A stretch of 64,000 bases of DNA from Argopecten irradians (GCF_041381155.1 NC_091136.1:46862284-46926283); one strand, 5' to 3'. Numbered from the stretch's first letter, positions 21,480-35,406 are shown. The notes: a model not told the origin generated them from the sequence alone. A program made the numbers and translations.

Positions 21480-24060
21480 ACTGTTTATCTTCATTTGTCT
21501 AACTAATTTTACATATATTACATGTACATGAATGGATAGCCAGTTATTTTCACTAGGTTCATCCGGTTGACAATTCCACGGTTTTGCTACTCATTTTTAT
21601 GTTGGAAAAAATTAATCTGCAAGAAAATGAGAAATGTGTGACTTATATATAGCTCTATCGCAAAATTTTAAATGCTAATTTTTTTTGTTTTTTTGTGTGT
21701 TTTTAGTCTGAATCATGAAAAATTTTAACTGCAAAAAATAAATGGCTATTAGGTAGGTAGATGTTTTGCATTTTGGAGAAAGAAAACCAAAATTCTTGAA
21801 ATAGTATTAAGAGTATTTTATTTAACCATTTAAATATTAGTCTTAGTACACACAACTAAATCCCATCTTTCACACCCATCCATGTCAAGTCATCAGCTCT
21901 TGTATGCTCATGTAGAAATTAAAAGTGCATATTGAACAATACAGATTGTAAGTTTCCGTGGTAAGATATCAAAGATTTTACTTTCACTCTTATTTGCAGT
22001 AGTCTTTGTGTTTGCATTTGTACATTTTGTGTATATATATAGTAATATATATAGGAAAAAGATTGATTAATTCTTACATTGGTTTGTCAATAGGACATGG
22101 ATATCTCAACTCTCATGTAAGATTTTGGCTGTCAGTAAGCTTGACTGACTACTGAAAATATTGAAATTAAGATTTGTTAAAGCACATACCTGTATGTATA
22201 TGCATCAGATTTACAGGAAATAAGCTTTACGAACTTAATGTTCTTGGAAAAAAGGAGTAACTGTTTTAATTGACCTTGTGTGAAAATCAAACAATACATG
22301 TTATCAATTGAACAATTCAAGACTGCTTTTGTTATTTATATTTGTCCTGCTGTATCATGTTATCAATAGTTATCACTATAGTCCTGAAGTTAATTATTCC
22401 AGATTGACAGTAGATATCCATCCAAGATGTTTCAAAGTTTCTCAAATTAAACCAAGCTGACTATACTTGTGCTTGTCCTCAGCCAATGATAACTAAAAAT
22501 AATCCATTGTCCATCTTGACCTGAATATCTATCAATAATGTTTGCTGAATTTTGGTTTAAACCTCATTAAGTTGGTGGGACCCTGGTAAAACAGTAAGAT
22601 AGTCTAGTATTCAGTGTAAAATTCTGTCAAAGGCAACAAAACGCTTTAAATTTCCCACATTTTGCAAAGTATTTGTATTATAGACAACAGAAATCCAATA
22701 TCACAGCTAGTCTTGTATTCAAAACGTATAACAGGTATTTAAAAGCTTCAATTTGGACAATGTACTGAAGTTCTGAAGTCTTTAAAATACGAAAACAAAC
22801 ACCACATTGTCACTGTAATGTAGTCAACACTTTCTGGTGACAAAGTTATGAGGACAATTACTCAAACTATCAACAAAAAGAACAATGTATTTAAATAGTC
22901 AAGGAATTATTAACACTTTCACAGATAACAAGCACTGTATAATGTGGTTGCGAAATAATTACCTATCTTTAACTTTACGCGTCTATCCTACTACATAATT
23001 ACAAAAAAAAAAAAAAAAAGTTTGTTTCTGTACAACATTTTGTTTTGTAGCACAAGTAATTTCCATTCATGAACAGTTTGAAAAGTTTAACTAAGTGAAA
23101 ATACCCTCGTTAGCAGTACACCTGTATGATCTACAGTACCTACTGTATTGTCTGATGTATTCTTCACCACATTATTGCTAACCCTCTAACACTGGCAGAG
23201 AATAATTCAGATTGGGCAGAAGAGCATGCTAATTTCAAGATGGTGTGCACATCCAATCAAAACAAAGGGAAAAAAAGGTACACAGCCCTTCACTAAGGTC
23301 TATGTATATATACACACTTTCATCGAAGCGTAAATACATACCCCTACAAATAATTAACCCACCATATCTTACACAAATATTACAGTACTATAGGCTTTAC
23401 AAATGTCAATCTCAATATATATCGTATTTCTAGAAGCAAATAAAAATAATAACCAAATAAACATTAAAATCAATCATATGCAATGCAAAATATTAATTAA
23501 AAACAGGTAAAAATATAATAAACAAAATAATATGGAAACTAAATGGAATGGAAGAAATAAATGGCATTCAGCCACTCTTAAATGTAAGGCCAGGGCAATG
23601 GAACAATAGTTACCTGTAGTGCTGAAACTTGTTTATATTCCAAGGTTGTTGTATTATATTAGGTATTTTAAGAAGGGTACAAGGTATACATTGCTAAAAG
23701 ACTATCAAATTGTCCATCTACCTTTTATTATTTTGACACGTATATATATGTAATAGTAAAATTAATAAATTTTTCAGATCTATACCCATTTCTTTGTGAG
23801 GAAAAGGACTTTTTTCTTTCAGTTAACAGTTGTAAACATTTTATACCAAAGGTGGAAGAAAGATGGATGTACCAGATTGCAAACCACATATAGCTTGACA
23901 AGGAGAGAATACCATTTCTGTTTTTGAAAATCTGAGATTTATCTTGGTATTTTATTTTTCAGTTTCTTATACACTAGTTGAAACCATTTGTGGAATCACC
24001 ATCTTATATTTGCTACATGATAACTGTAGACTTTATATATTATGTTACCAGTTTATAACT
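21480..24060. other. Intergenic; no gene seen
   Basis: AT-rich sequence that begins with the PRORP 3-prime UTR. Short frames on both strands show no domains and no paired splice signals. A poly-A run lies at about 23004-23020. Confidence 0.45.
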
Positions 24061-24061
24061 A

Positions 24062-24244
24062 GTCAAACTTGTCTAAAGAGACCACCCAAGGGCAAGAGAA
24101 AAGTAGTCTTTATTGACAAGTAGTCATTATATGTACACAGGTCAAATTTTGTTATTAAATCATCATTTTGAGACCCAATGAATGTTGTCTTACTAAGCAG
24201 GTGGTCTTTATACAGAGGTGGTCTCTAAGGCAGGTTTCAATGTA
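24062..24244. mobile_element. MITE with GTCTAAAGAGACCACC ends
   Basis: The left end CAAACTTGTCTAAAGAGACC and the inverted right end GGTCTCTAAGGCAGGTTT pair over about 24 bp with a few mismatches. A related but decayed sequence occurs at about 17380-17470 in a PRORP intron. Confidence 0.55.
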
Positions 24245-24917
24245 TATTGAAGTTATTAAAAGGATACATTCTACAAAAGGATTACCTAACCCCTAGACAG
24301 GTTGGGGTTCATATCCACCACAAACCCTCCACCATGGGGGATGTCATCAGAGTTGACAAACACTGACCATATGTAGCTGGTCCAGAATCTTCAGTAACCA
24401 AGGGGATATATACACTTATGATATCTACATAAACGTTAATACCATTAATAGATATATTCCTGACACTGGGTTATCTCGGATGGTGGACCTCGATTCTACA
24501 TATGATATGTAGGTACTCTGATGTTCCTACACCTAAACAGGTCATGTCCTTAATGACCACAGACTGTTAAAATAACACAAAACTGAGCATGAGCTTTGAT
24601 TAATTACTCATTGCTAATATCAAGCAGCAAATCATAGAATACTGAAGTACATGAATTTCTATTGCTGAGCATAAAGCACATTCTTATCTGCCACAACAAT
24701 GTATAAAATATTAGTTGTAATGCCCAATGATAAAACATTGGTGCAGGCAATCTAGCTAATATTAAGATCACAACCTCATATTATAAGGCAAAAGGTGGAT
24801 GTCTCTTTAATTGCATAAGATTAATCATTAATATCTAAATATAATCTCTAAGTATATAGGAAACTCCATTTCACAAATTGCTTGCTAATATAGAAGATAT
24901 TGAATAGTTGCATTCTA

Positions 24918-25042
24918 GAGTTATCTGCCCTTGCAGGTAGATATCCATTGTGTTTTGACATTATTAGATTGTGAGAGAACATTGTCTGAATAAAATGATA
25001 TTTTGCTCACTTAACGTAACCTGCAAGGACAAAAACGCAGTA
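24918..25042. mobile_element. MITE with TTATCTGCCCTTGCAGGTA ends, copy 1
   Basis: The left end AGTTATCTGCCCTTGCAGGT is matched inversely by ACCTGCAAGGACAAAAACGCAG at the right. The same end type occurs at 42183-42327, so this is a dispersed family of about 125-145 bp. Confidence 0.55.
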
Positions 25043-26335
25043 TCTAATTTGCAAATACAGAATACTTTGTGACAAATACGTTGTTATGGTAACATATAAC
25101 ATTTTTAAATAAAAAAAGTTTATTGTATCAAATAACTAAATTAAATGTTTGTTTTTACTGAAGTTGTAAACATGGAAGTCTTATCTATTCCACAGATTTT
25201 GTCAAGCAAGGATTTCCTCGTCCATAATCATGTAAACATGAACATTGATAATGAACATAAATTCATAACAAGTGCTTAGATAAATATGTCGCAATACAAT
25301 GTACACATCACAGGTCTGTACTCCTGTTACCATATGAAATCTGAGGATACAAAGGAGAACAAAATGTAACCACCAGAGCTAACATCTGTTACCATATAGA
25401 ATGTAAATTTAAATACTTACTGGTACACATTTATAGGAAAAGACTACAATAACATTAGAATATTCATTAAAATAATATCTACAATTTCTGAAGCATTCCA
25501 TAATATATTATATATTGAGGATTGTAAGAGTGACCTGACCTTATGTCATTTAAACAAACTTATAATGGGTATCTCATAGTCGACTTTGTAATCAGTTATT
25601 GATCAAATGCATCAGTATGGAAATTCCTGAGTCAATATGATGGCTATAAAATTTTACTTTGACATCCTGAAAATAGACAAAAATAATGTTTTTTGATCAA
25701 AATTTCTCTTTATGTTGCATGCAATTGCATGGATGCTAATGGTATTAGAAGCATGTCTATCAATGAAATTATTCACAAATATAAGATTATCAATGATGAA
25801 TACTGTCAGCTCCCTTATTTATCCTAACAAAGCTGATAGGTGATCATCAAAACTTATTGAAGAAATTATTATGTAGTGAAGTAACTAACAAGTTGGTTAT
25901 ACAGACAACACTTCATTATTATTATGAACAAGTCAATTGCAAGACAATTTTACCAGTGAAAGAATCTGTATTTAATAACTTAATCAATCAGCTGTACCAC
26001 ATAGTTTACAAATACATATAAGTAGTTTTGTCCAACCACTGTTATTTGAGACAGAAAGTAAATACGTGTCATATATATATGAGCATACTCCAAAATAGGA
26101 AAGAAACCTAAACTGAGATTTTCCCCCACAAGATATATACAATGATGATATTTATATTTATACCACTCAATAACAATTAACTTAAGGTTTGATACAAACC
26201 ATAATGAAACCATAATGCAAAGCTGTACCACGATTCATAAAGAAGGGTTCCCCACAATACAAAATACATTTATAATGGTTACATTTTCCTTTCTAAAATT
26301 GGTAGCAAAAAAAAATAACAAGGACATAGTCATTC
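25043..26335. other. No gene seen
   Basis: AT-rich, without protein-like frames or recognisable repeats other than short A/T runs. Confidence 0.4.
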
Positions 26336-26336
26336 A

Positions 26337-27107
26337 GATCCCCTGCCAATGGAGATATCAAAGCTGAAGTAAGTGTGATTGTGGAGACTTATGTGTATGG
26401 AAAAAACCAGGAAAAAGTGCAAAAAATGAAAACCTAAAAATAGCAAAAGGTACTACTAGACCATAAAATGAATGTGTCTATGAAGTGGAAATATCTCTGC
26501 TGGTTTTAGAGTTATGCTCATGAAAAGAACCGGCTACAAAAATATGATATTTTCAGCAATGTTTCTATGATTACAGAAAAAAGCACAAAAAGTGAAAACC
26601 TAAAAATAGCAAAAGGCACTACTAGATCATAAGAACAATGTGTCTATGAAGTTTCATGGAAATATCTCTGCTGGTTTTAGAGTTGTGCTCCGGAAACAAT
26701 TCTTACACAAAAATCTGCCATTTTCAGCAATGTTTCCATGGTTACAGAAAAAAGTACAAAAAGTGAAAACCTTAAAATAGCAAAAGGCACTACTAGACCA
26801 TAAGACCAATGTGTCTATGAAGTTTTGTGGAAATATCTCTTCTGGTTTTAGAGTTATGCTCCGGAAACGAACCTGGTACAAAAATATGATATTTTCAGCA
26901 ATGTTTCCATGGTTACGGAAAAAATGAAAAAAATGAAAACCTAAAAATAGCAAAAGGCACTATTATACCATAAGACCAATGTGTGTATGAAGTTTCGTGG
27001 AAATATCTCTACTGGTTTTAGAGTTATGCTCCGGAAACCATTCGTACGGATGGACGGACGGACGGACCCATTTGTATATCCCCCGCCAACTTCATTGGGC
27101 GGGGGAT
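26337..27107 (+). mobile_element. Pearl/Helentron-like core-repeat element, family D
   Basis: About four core units of 165-170 bp occur from 26395 to 27045, each with versions of GTGAAAACCTAAAAATAGCA, GGAAATATCTCTGCTGGTTT and TTTTCAGCAATGTTTCCATG. A (GGAC)n microsatellite lies at about 27049-27065. The terminal hairpin TATCCCCCGCC...GGGCGGGGGATA ends at 27107. The head ATCCCCTGCC near 26338 matches the inverse of the hairpin right arm at 9 of 10 positions. Non-coding. Confidence 0.65.
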
Positions 27108-29276
27108 AATAATATAATTGGTTTCTGTGAATAAAACAATCTTTTTCACACATATAAACAAATATATAACATATGTATATTGTATTGAGCCGTAATTAGA
27201 GCTCTTATACATATACTGTATTCATTGTATTAAGCACTCCTCTACAAGATAACTCCCCTCTTCTGGAGGAGTTACATTTATATAAACATCCCCATCGCAT
27301 GGATTTAACGATGTTTTACAACGTTGTGTTGCTTATCTGGAACATCTGCATTGTATTCCATATTACATGAGTCTTTTACATAATGAATCGTGGTGAAATA
27401 ATCAAAGGAAAAAAGGCATACTGGGTATATATGTTTACTGCGACAGATTAATGTACAATGAGTGCAGAAAGAGCTAAATATGACTGACTTTTTTAAGAGC
27501 TTTCTGTCCACAACTGACATTTTCGTTACCTATAGGCACCCCTTCTGATAGAATATTTTAAGTTCCCTGGGCGCTAATAACACTGAATATGGTATATTGG
27601 TTAAAAGCCGATGAGTTTGGTTTGTACAGAGACAATGTATATGTATAAAAGGAAAATAACTGCTGAACATGACCAGCATTCTAAATGTACCATTTACATC
27701 ACACTTACAGCACAGGGCTGCTGTCAAGAGACTACATCTGACTTTGCATTTTGTATTGTATAAGCTGCAGCGTTTGCTCAGACATTGAAAAGGTACCGGT
27801 ACATGTGCATTTTTCTGTTCGAAGCGTGGTTACATACCGGGTATATACCACCTGTGTGGCGATAAGTAAATTACATGTACCTGTTCAGTACAGTGAGTCT
27901 GTTGAAGATAACAGTCATTAAAAAAACTGCAACCATCGCTCTGAAACCTAACCAACAATTGTTCTTTGGGTTCTGATAATACAATGGTATATAGGAAACT
28001 CTTGAGATAGTTGATGGCACATAAATGTTTTTAAATTAAAATTGTACTAAATATGTATACCGTTAAATGCTCCTGATAAATTATGATATCACTATTATGA
28101 ATATTTAACACAAAATATGTCTACATGTAACCACTTAATTATCCAATACACACACCATACTAGGAATAAAACTACCAGAAAAAATCTTCAGTATCATATT
28201 TCATAATAAAAGATGCATCTGCATTTAAACAACTTTAAACAACAACGAAACAGGTTCTTAAGAAAAGCTTGGGAAAATGCTTTATATTTGTAATATACTA
28301 CTACATGAATTTACAGTGGAGCAAAAATATAACAGTAACGCACATTTTATTATGAGTTTAAGATTTTATACATAAAAGTCCCACAGGTTATATTAATTAA
28401 TCATGAACTTTTTAAAACCACAAATGACACTCTTTCTTAGAGTGATCAATTGACACCCACTAGCACAACTTGTCTGTGAGAAACAAGCCAACTACAATAC
28501 ATAATGATCAACAAAACATGCACATGAAATTAATCACATGATAATAATCACAACGTTGCTGCAAAATAAATATACAACAACAGCACTGTCAAAATGTAAG
28601 TTACTGCAAAACTATAGCCAATCTAACAAGTAAAATTTATAACAGTTAATAACCTCTGATATACAAAAATACTTGTATAAAAAGACAATTTCAATTTTCC
28701 ATATACTTTACAAGTACTGTATTCGACCCATAAGCCCTTGCCCCTATAAGCGTTCCTCTCCCTCTTTGAGGCCTTAATAAGCACCCTGGTGCTTATTGGA
28801 TCAAATATGGTATGTCAGAACACATTCAGAACCATTTGTGACAGTGTGAGCTTTATTTTGCTGGGACTGAGAGCATGTCATTTTACTTTAAATAATCTTT
28901 CACATTTGTTATGTAAATTCTTAATGTATAATAAATAATTTCATATATTTCTTAGATTGAATAACAGATGAAAATTCATGACTTTGTCTTCCACAGTTGA
29001 AATTAATTTCATGGTTCCATTACAATAAAGTGCCTAATTTTTCTTTTATTGGAAAACGATCACAATCTGTTATTGTGTGTGCAGGCTAAGCCAATATAAG
29101 AGATGATTGTCAATCAGAATCATGGAATTTATATTGTAACAGTATACTAGATCAGACTGAGATTCAGATTGAGGTTCCGCAAGCGGCCCTTCTGGATTTG
29201 ACACTGGATAAAACCTATATTTTGTGGTCCCTGGTAAACACCAATTTGAAAGAAAAGTTATAAATACAATACTAAA
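27108..29276. other. Intergenic, with SLC35B2 3-prime UTR at the right edge
   Basis: No gene is supported. A GC-richer repeat at about 28719-28815 (GTATTCGACCCATAAGC ... GCTTATTGGATC) has imperfect inverted ends and resembles the element at 31132-31752. A minus-strand AATAAA near 29044 is a candidate SLC35B2 polyadenylation signal. Confidence 0.4.
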
Positions 29277-31075
29277 TTAGACTTTGGACACTCCATTGTT
29301 GGACTGTTGTGTTGCAAGCTGAAGTTGCCTCTTTCTGTGGCCAGCATATATTTTTAGGAATAATGCAAAGAAAACTACCATTATTCCGAAAAAGCCAATA
29401 ATTGTCACTGGATGCCCGTAGATTATGCAGGACAGTAATATGGCAATTCCTTGGCGAATTGTCATAATTATTGTAAATGTCACAGGTCCAAACCTAGAAA
29501 GTGTAAAAAATATAAATAATTGTCCAAAAGCTGAACAGAGGCTTAAAATGACAGCATGAAAGACGAAGGCTGGGTAGCGCCCCATAAAAGCTATGGAATC
29601 AAAGAATCCACCCTGTTCTAGCAGGGAGACTGCAGTAAGAATACATGAGAATAAATTTACACCAGTCATCATCTGTATGGGGGACATTTTGTATCTTCTA
29701 AACAATTCACCCTGCCAGTTAGACGTAAAGCTATCAAAGAGAATGTATCCTGCCAATAGTATCACTCCAGAGACTGTGGTGACGCTCCCTTTGTGCCGCG
29801 TTACATCACCGCTACTTAACAGGAACATGCTAATACCCGCCGATATCATCAAAGCTGTGATGTATTCGTGGTAATCGTAGGTTTTGCGGGAGACAACTTT
29901 CCCCATCAACATGACCGGTATCACTTTAGAGGCTTTAGCAAGCACCTGAGTAGGAAAGCTAACAAATTTCAGGGCCTCATACTGGAACCAGCTGCTCATT
30001 ATGTTGGAGAAAGAACTAAAAGAGTACTTAAATAAAGGCGCATTATGTGGAGGTTGAGCTTTCACAACTAATACAATACTTCCAATAGCCAGTGCTAAAA
30101 TTCTGTTGATGAATACTAAAAATTGGGAATTCTTAAAAAATTCTCCCTTCTCTGTGTCGGTTTTGCCATACTCAAATGTCATAATCCTTTCCTGTATAAC
30201 TCCCCAGGTAAGGTATGCTCCCTGCAGACCAGCCACACAGAACATAAGAGTAAGGCATGTCTGAACCTGGTTGGTGTTGTCATCCCCACTAGAACTGGAT
30301 TTAGATTGCCCGCCTTGTTCAAGTAGTCCCTTTTCTGTTTCTTTACCAAACACACAGTTCTTGATCATCTGCGACATCAGACTTGGACCTGTAAACAAAA
30401 CAGTTTGAAGGTTTAGGTACAGATTTCTTTAAGATTATAATGAAACATTTTCCATCAAATAGACGGTTATTCAAAATATAAAACACATCCTAATTTCAAA
30501 TAAAAAAAAAGTTTTAGAAAGTATAAGAATGCATCACATTGAAAGCTCACTGGCACAAGGTAATGATATTGTATCTCTAAATTGATAAGTTAGGTACTCT
30601 TCATCCAGTCCCACAGAAATGAGTGTAAAAAGTGGAGAAATGAAATGATCTGAGTAAAACGACTAATATGCACTGTTGTGATTGTGTTCACTGGTCTCCA
30701 GGTTTTTTTATATGAAACAGTCACAACTCTTTAATAATCCCTGCACCTGAAGAATACTTTACTTGAAACTAAATGTAATAATATTATTGTTAACACACGA
30801 CAGGCCTCCAAATGAAGAAGCACTTTCCATTTTATGCAGATATTCCACTTACCTGCTGTTTCATTATAGCGTTTATCCCTGAAGTACTTGATAAGAAGAG
30901 CACCAGGCACAAAAATGGTAGCGTAACCTAGGATGTTGAGACACAGTCGAACAAACCAAAAGTCTACCCAGTTACTTTGTGCCATCTCATCAGCTGAAGT
31001 GGACTCCTTCCCCAGACAGAGTGGTAGCACTATATTCAACACCAGAATGCCCAATAACCACATGGTGGCCTGCAT
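29277..31075 (-). CDS. SLC35B2: SLC35B2, Golgi PAPS transporter 1, complete
   Basis: Two coding exons, 31075-30853 and 30388-29277, join in phase across GTAAGT...TTTACAG to give 444 aa (human 432). The protein exchanges cytosolic PAPS, the universal sulfate donor, into the Golgi lumen for sulfation of glycans and tyrosines. An N-terminal hydrophobic segment (MWLLGILVLNIVLPLCLG) is followed by a second around residues 40-60 and then the multi-span nucleotide-sugar transporter fold. The family block KFVSFPTQVLAKASKVIPVM lies at about 215-234, with LLSSGD, GYILFDSFTSNWQ and the late MTIRQ...YGH segment downstream. The C-terminus ends NGVSKV. A splice acceptor at 31083-31084, eight bases upstream of the ATG, indicates an untranslated first exon. 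It is followed on the same strand by intergenic DNA with no operon-like linkage. Confidence 0.95.
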
Positions 31076-31131
31076 GACGATACTGAAAAGTACAGAAAGC
31101 AGTGTAAATATAGAACAAATAATGGCATGTT

Positions 31132-31752
31132 GATACCATATTCAAACCAAGAAGTGTCCCATCCCTATAAAAGCACCTCCCCACTTCTTTTGGCTTCAAT
31201 TCCATTTAAATGCAGACTGAAAATATAAACACTGTGAACACTGTGTTGGTTTCCTTACTGAATTCTTTGTGCACCCCCTTAACATTATTTGCCTCAATTT
31301 TTAAGCCCCCTGCGCATGTTTATTGGATCGAATACTAGTGTTGTATAATCGGCTAAAAATGATAATCGATCATCGGTTGGAATCGGAAGACTCATCCGAT
31401 CCAATAATCGCACAAAATGATCGGTTCAATTTTCTATTCAAATTGCCTATAATCTATATATTAAAAGCTTGTTTTGCCCTCTCTGTTATGAGCAGTGGAT
31501 ATAATGTTGAAAACAAAAATTTCTGGCCTTTTTTGACAGTATTTGGTAAAAATTATTGACATGGAGGAATGTTAGAGAGTTTTCAGTGTATTTTAGGTTT
31601 TCAATAGAAAAATATTTGATTCCCAATGAGTTTAATTTTTTTTCCGATGATCGATTATGACATTTTCAATCGATCATCGGATCGGTTGAGGGTCATCTAG
31701 CCAGTTAATCGATTATTGCCGATCATCAATACAACACTATCGAATACAGTAC
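31132..31752. mobile_element. Decayed MITE interrupted by a hAT-type MITE
   Basis: The left end ACCATATTCAAACCAA is approximately inverse to the right end TTGGATCGAATACAGTA once the hAT insertion at 31336-31739 and one copy of its target duplication are removed. It is related to 28719-28815. Confidence 0.4.
31336..31739. mobile_element. hAT-type MITE, 404 bp, with exact 8-bp target duplication
   Basis: The ends TAGTGTTGTAT and ATACAACACTA are perfect 11-bp inverses. TCGAATAC flanks both sides (31328-31335 and 31740-31747), the 8-bp duplication typical of hAT transposition. The interior is rich in ATCGATCATCGG-type short palindromes. No transposase. Confidence 0.85.
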
Positions 31753-32249
31753 ATATCATAATTAGCTCTTACTGCACAAGTAATCCCCATCAGACTATAA
31801 TTGCATAATACAAAAGTCTCAAATCCAAATTTGTATCACGAAATATTTATAAAAACATAACAAATATTCTTTGAAGTTCACTTCTTTCCTTGGAGGGGAT
31901 CATCCCTCTGTCTCTTAAATCAAATCTACATTGCAATCTGATTAAAACCAGCCTTACAATATACGCTTACACTATAGCTTATTTAAGAGCTGGTTTTCAT
32001 TATACTGACCTACAATGGTACAATAAATCTGTAAATTATACATAAGTAATTTTACTAAGTGCTTTTTTCACACATGAAATAGCTTTCAGTCTTTGTCAAA
32101 TTCACTTGGATTATGGTCCTTTTTCAAGTTCACTCATGAAGTACCGATTATCAGTTATTTTGTCAATATCCTGAGTAAAGATCACCAATAAATTGGCCAA
32201 TTTGTCAAATTCAATCAAATTTTATTAAAAAGGCTGTATATAATAATAA
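31753..32249. other. No gene seen
   Basis: AT-rich spacer between the nested MITEs and the family A element. Confidence 0.4.
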
Positions 32250-33456
32250 CAAGAGGCCCAGAGGGCCTGTATCGCTCACCTGTTTGTTTGTTTTTGAGCA
32301 TGCAATTCTGTAATTTAGTAATTAGTGATGGTGTCAGCCCCATCATTTGTACGATGTTGAATCCCCACCCTATAAGGATGCTACCATTGCATTATGAGTG
32401 CTACCCTATGCTTAGTTTCAGAGAAGAAGTCGTTTATATGGAAATAGCCAAATTGACCCCTTTTTGTCCCGCCCCTCAGGACCCCGGGGGGGTCAGCCGC
32501 ATCATTTGTACAATTTTGAATCCTCACCCTATAAGGATGCAACCATTGCATTATGAGTGCTATCCCATGCTTAGTTTCAGAGAAGAAGTCGTTTATATGG
32601 AAATAGCCAAATTGACCCCTTTTGGCCCCATCCCTCAGGCCCCTGGGGGGTCAGCCCCATTGTTTGTACAATTTGGAATCCCCACCCTATAAGGATGCTA
32701 CCATTGCATTATGATTGCTATCCCATGCTTAGTTTCAGAGAAGAAGTCGTTTATATGGAAATAGCCAAATTGACCCCTTTTGACCCCACCCCTCAGGTCC
32801 ATGGGGGGTCAGCCCCATCGTTTGTACAATTTTGAATCCCTACCCTATAAGGATGCTTCCATTGCATTATGAGTGCTATCCCATGCTTAGTTTCAAAGAA
32901 GAAGTTGTTTATATGGAAATTACCAAATTGACCCCTTTTGACCCCGCCCCTCTGGCCCCCAGGGGGTCAGCCACATTATTTGTAAAATTTTTAGTCCCCT
33001 CAATATAAGGATGTTACCATTGCATTATGAGTGCTATCCCATGCTTAGTTTCAGAGAAGAAGTTGTTTATATGGAAATAGCCAAATTGACCCCTTTTGAC
33101 CCCGCCCCTCAGGACCCCAGGGGGTCAGCCACATCATTTGTACAATTTCGAATCTCCACCCTATAAGGATGCTACCATTGCATTATGAGTGCTACCCCAT
33201 GCTTAGTTTCAGAGAAGAAGTCGTTTATATGGAAATAGCCAAATTGACCACTTTTGGCCCTGGCCCTCAGGTCCCTTGGGGGTCAGCCCCAATATTTGTA
33301 CAGTTTTCAGTCAGTAACCCATAAGGATGCTACCAATCAAATTCTGTTGAATTCCGACCAGCGGTTAAGGAGAATAAGTCGATTGTTGACAGACAGACGG
33401 ACAGAAGGACGCCGGTATGGCATAAGCTCACCTTGGTCCTTCGGACCAGGTGAGCT
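32250..33456 (+). mobile_element. Pearl/Helentron-like core-repeat element, family A, forward copy
   Basis: The head is CAAGAGGCCCAGAGGGCCTG and then GCTCACCTG. About seven core units of roughly 160 bp follow (CACCCTATAAGGATGCTACC, TTTCAGAGAAGAAGTCGTTT, ATGGAAATAGCCAAATTGAC). Next is a GACAGACGGAC microsatellite at about 33385-33412, and then the terminal hairpin GCTCACCTTGGTCC-TTC-GGACCAGGTGAGC. The right-arm CAGGTGAGC is the inverse of the head GCTCACCTG. Frames through the cores are artefacts. Confidence 0.8.
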
Positions 33457-33740
33457 AATAAAGTAATAATGATATATTTTATTAACGTGTCACACATTTT
33501 TACACAACATCAGTTAACAAATTCTTCAGTAGTAAAAATGCCCAGCCATTAATGTGCTTACGAAACACATACCGTACAAAAATTATATATATAAACATGC
33601 ATGTACAAAGCTTCATTTTATAATATTAATATAAAGGTTCAAAAGGATAAAAAAACAAAACAAACAATAACAGACTAATTTACCATATGTCATTTTTAAG
33701 TGTTAACATTGAAAAAAAAAAAAAAAAAAAAAAAAAAAAA

Positions 33741-35112
33741 CAAGAGGCCCACGGGCCTTAAAAGTCACCTGATATTTGATTAAAAATTAAAATGAGTTTT
33801 GTTATATGACTGTGAGTTTTGTCGTTTTCTGATTGGTCTAGACCGCTCGGACAGGTCTTGACAAAATGCAATGTCAACCTGAGACTGATAAACACCTGGA
33901 CCTGTTCAGCGGTTGACATTGCAAATCCGGTAACCTGGCTATAAATAGACACAGGGAATTCCCTGTCCCTTCCACATTTTTGACCAATCAAAATAGAGCA
34001 TTGGTGATCATCGGGCAATAACCAAATATAACATGGCAGACAACAGTTAGGTAGGATAAGGAAATATATTTTAACACATTTTAAATGTAGCTATATTTTC
34101 GAAAGTTATATTGTGAAGAAATACAGCAGAAGTACTAAAAGTACCTACTGATATACGTGGATGAAGATTTTCTTGATTTTTTGTTTAATTAGTCATTGCA
34201 TTGTCCTTTATTCAAAATTGTTTCAAGTAGCAAAACTTGTATCATTGAATCGTTTCATTTAAGAAAATAATTATTGACATTTTGTAGGTTAATACGAGGA
34301 ATTGTTACTAGTAAATAAATATAAACCTTTTAAAGGTGATATTTCCTTCAGGGAATATCACCTTTCTCAGGTTAAACAATTCCTTGTATTAACCTACTAA
34401 AAGTCAATATTTGTATAATGTCATTTACTAGCCACCGATGTCTTTTGTTCATGAAATAGGAACATAGATCTAATAGGTCTATATGTAAAGTTTCAGTAAG
34501 ATAGGTGCATATTAACTCGCATTATCATGTTTATTAAGCTCGGTTCATATTTACTCAAGTTATCGTGTTCAATTATTATTATTGCAAAGGCCAATAACTC
34601 TGTAATCGAATGAAGCTGATTTTCGAAATTGCTCTAGATCTTTCCATTGTTATAGTCTGCATACATAGTTTTATTAAGCTCGGTTAATATTTACTAAAGT
34701 TATCACGTTCACAATGTCGAATAATAATTATTAATGCAAAGGGCAATAATTCCATAAATTACTTTTGAATCACACTGATTTTTGAACTCTTCAAGATGAT
34801 AATCAATGTACAAAGATTCATTAAGATTCAGTTCATATTTACTCAAGTTATCGCGTTCACAAGGTCCAATAATAATTATTAGTGCAAAGGGCAATAACTC
34901 TGTAAATTACTATCAAATCACGCTGATTTGTAACTCGTCCAAGATCTTTCCAATGTTAGTCTAAAGTTTCATTAAGCTCGGTTTATATTTACTACAGTTA
35001 TCGCGTTCACAAGGAAATGTTAACGGACGTTGCACGACGGACGACAGACATTGCACAACGACGGACAAAAGACTATCGCAACAGGTCACCATGACCTATG
35101 GTCAGGTGACCT
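33741..35112 (+). mobile_element. Pearl/Helentron-like core-repeat element, family B, copy 1
   Basis: Head CAAGAGGCCCACGGGCCTT followed by GTCACCTGA. A unique part follows, with ACCGCTCGGACAGGTCTTG. Three to four cores of about 160 bp come next (TCATATTTACTCAAGTTATC, CAATAATAATTATTAGTGCA). After them are a GACGACGGAC-type microsatellite and a terminal hairpin GGTCACCATGACC-TAT-GGTCAGGTGACC. The right-arm TCAGGTGAC is inverse to the head. It follows a 30-base poly-A run in this copy. Confidence 0.8.
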
Positions 35113-35406
35113 AAAAACACAAGCAATTGTGTTATTGTAAATTAAATAAAGACTGCCATGTGTAAATCTTTGTTTTTGAGTTTCTTATTAATTCATACAT
35201 TTAATCAGAATAACAAGTTCAACAAAACAGTATTTAGTTTAAACTGTGGATTTGCTTTAATGTTTTTATGTGCTAAGGCTTGCGGAGCATAGCTAGGAAA
35301 GCTGTGTTTAACAACGACCAGTAAAAATACACATCCCATGGTATCCAGGTCAATATATATCAGTTTTGTAAATTAAATGGCCAATAAATCATTAGTCTTT
35401 CTTGAT

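Noticed and set aside
29593..30326. Plus-strand ORFs opposite SLC35B2
   Set aside because: Antisense shadows of a clearly recognised gene.
32288..33466. ORFs through the family A cores (for example the 134-codon frame at 32288)
   Set aside because: The open frames follow the tandem unit, are repeated at 61819-63335 on the other strand, and have no protein domain.
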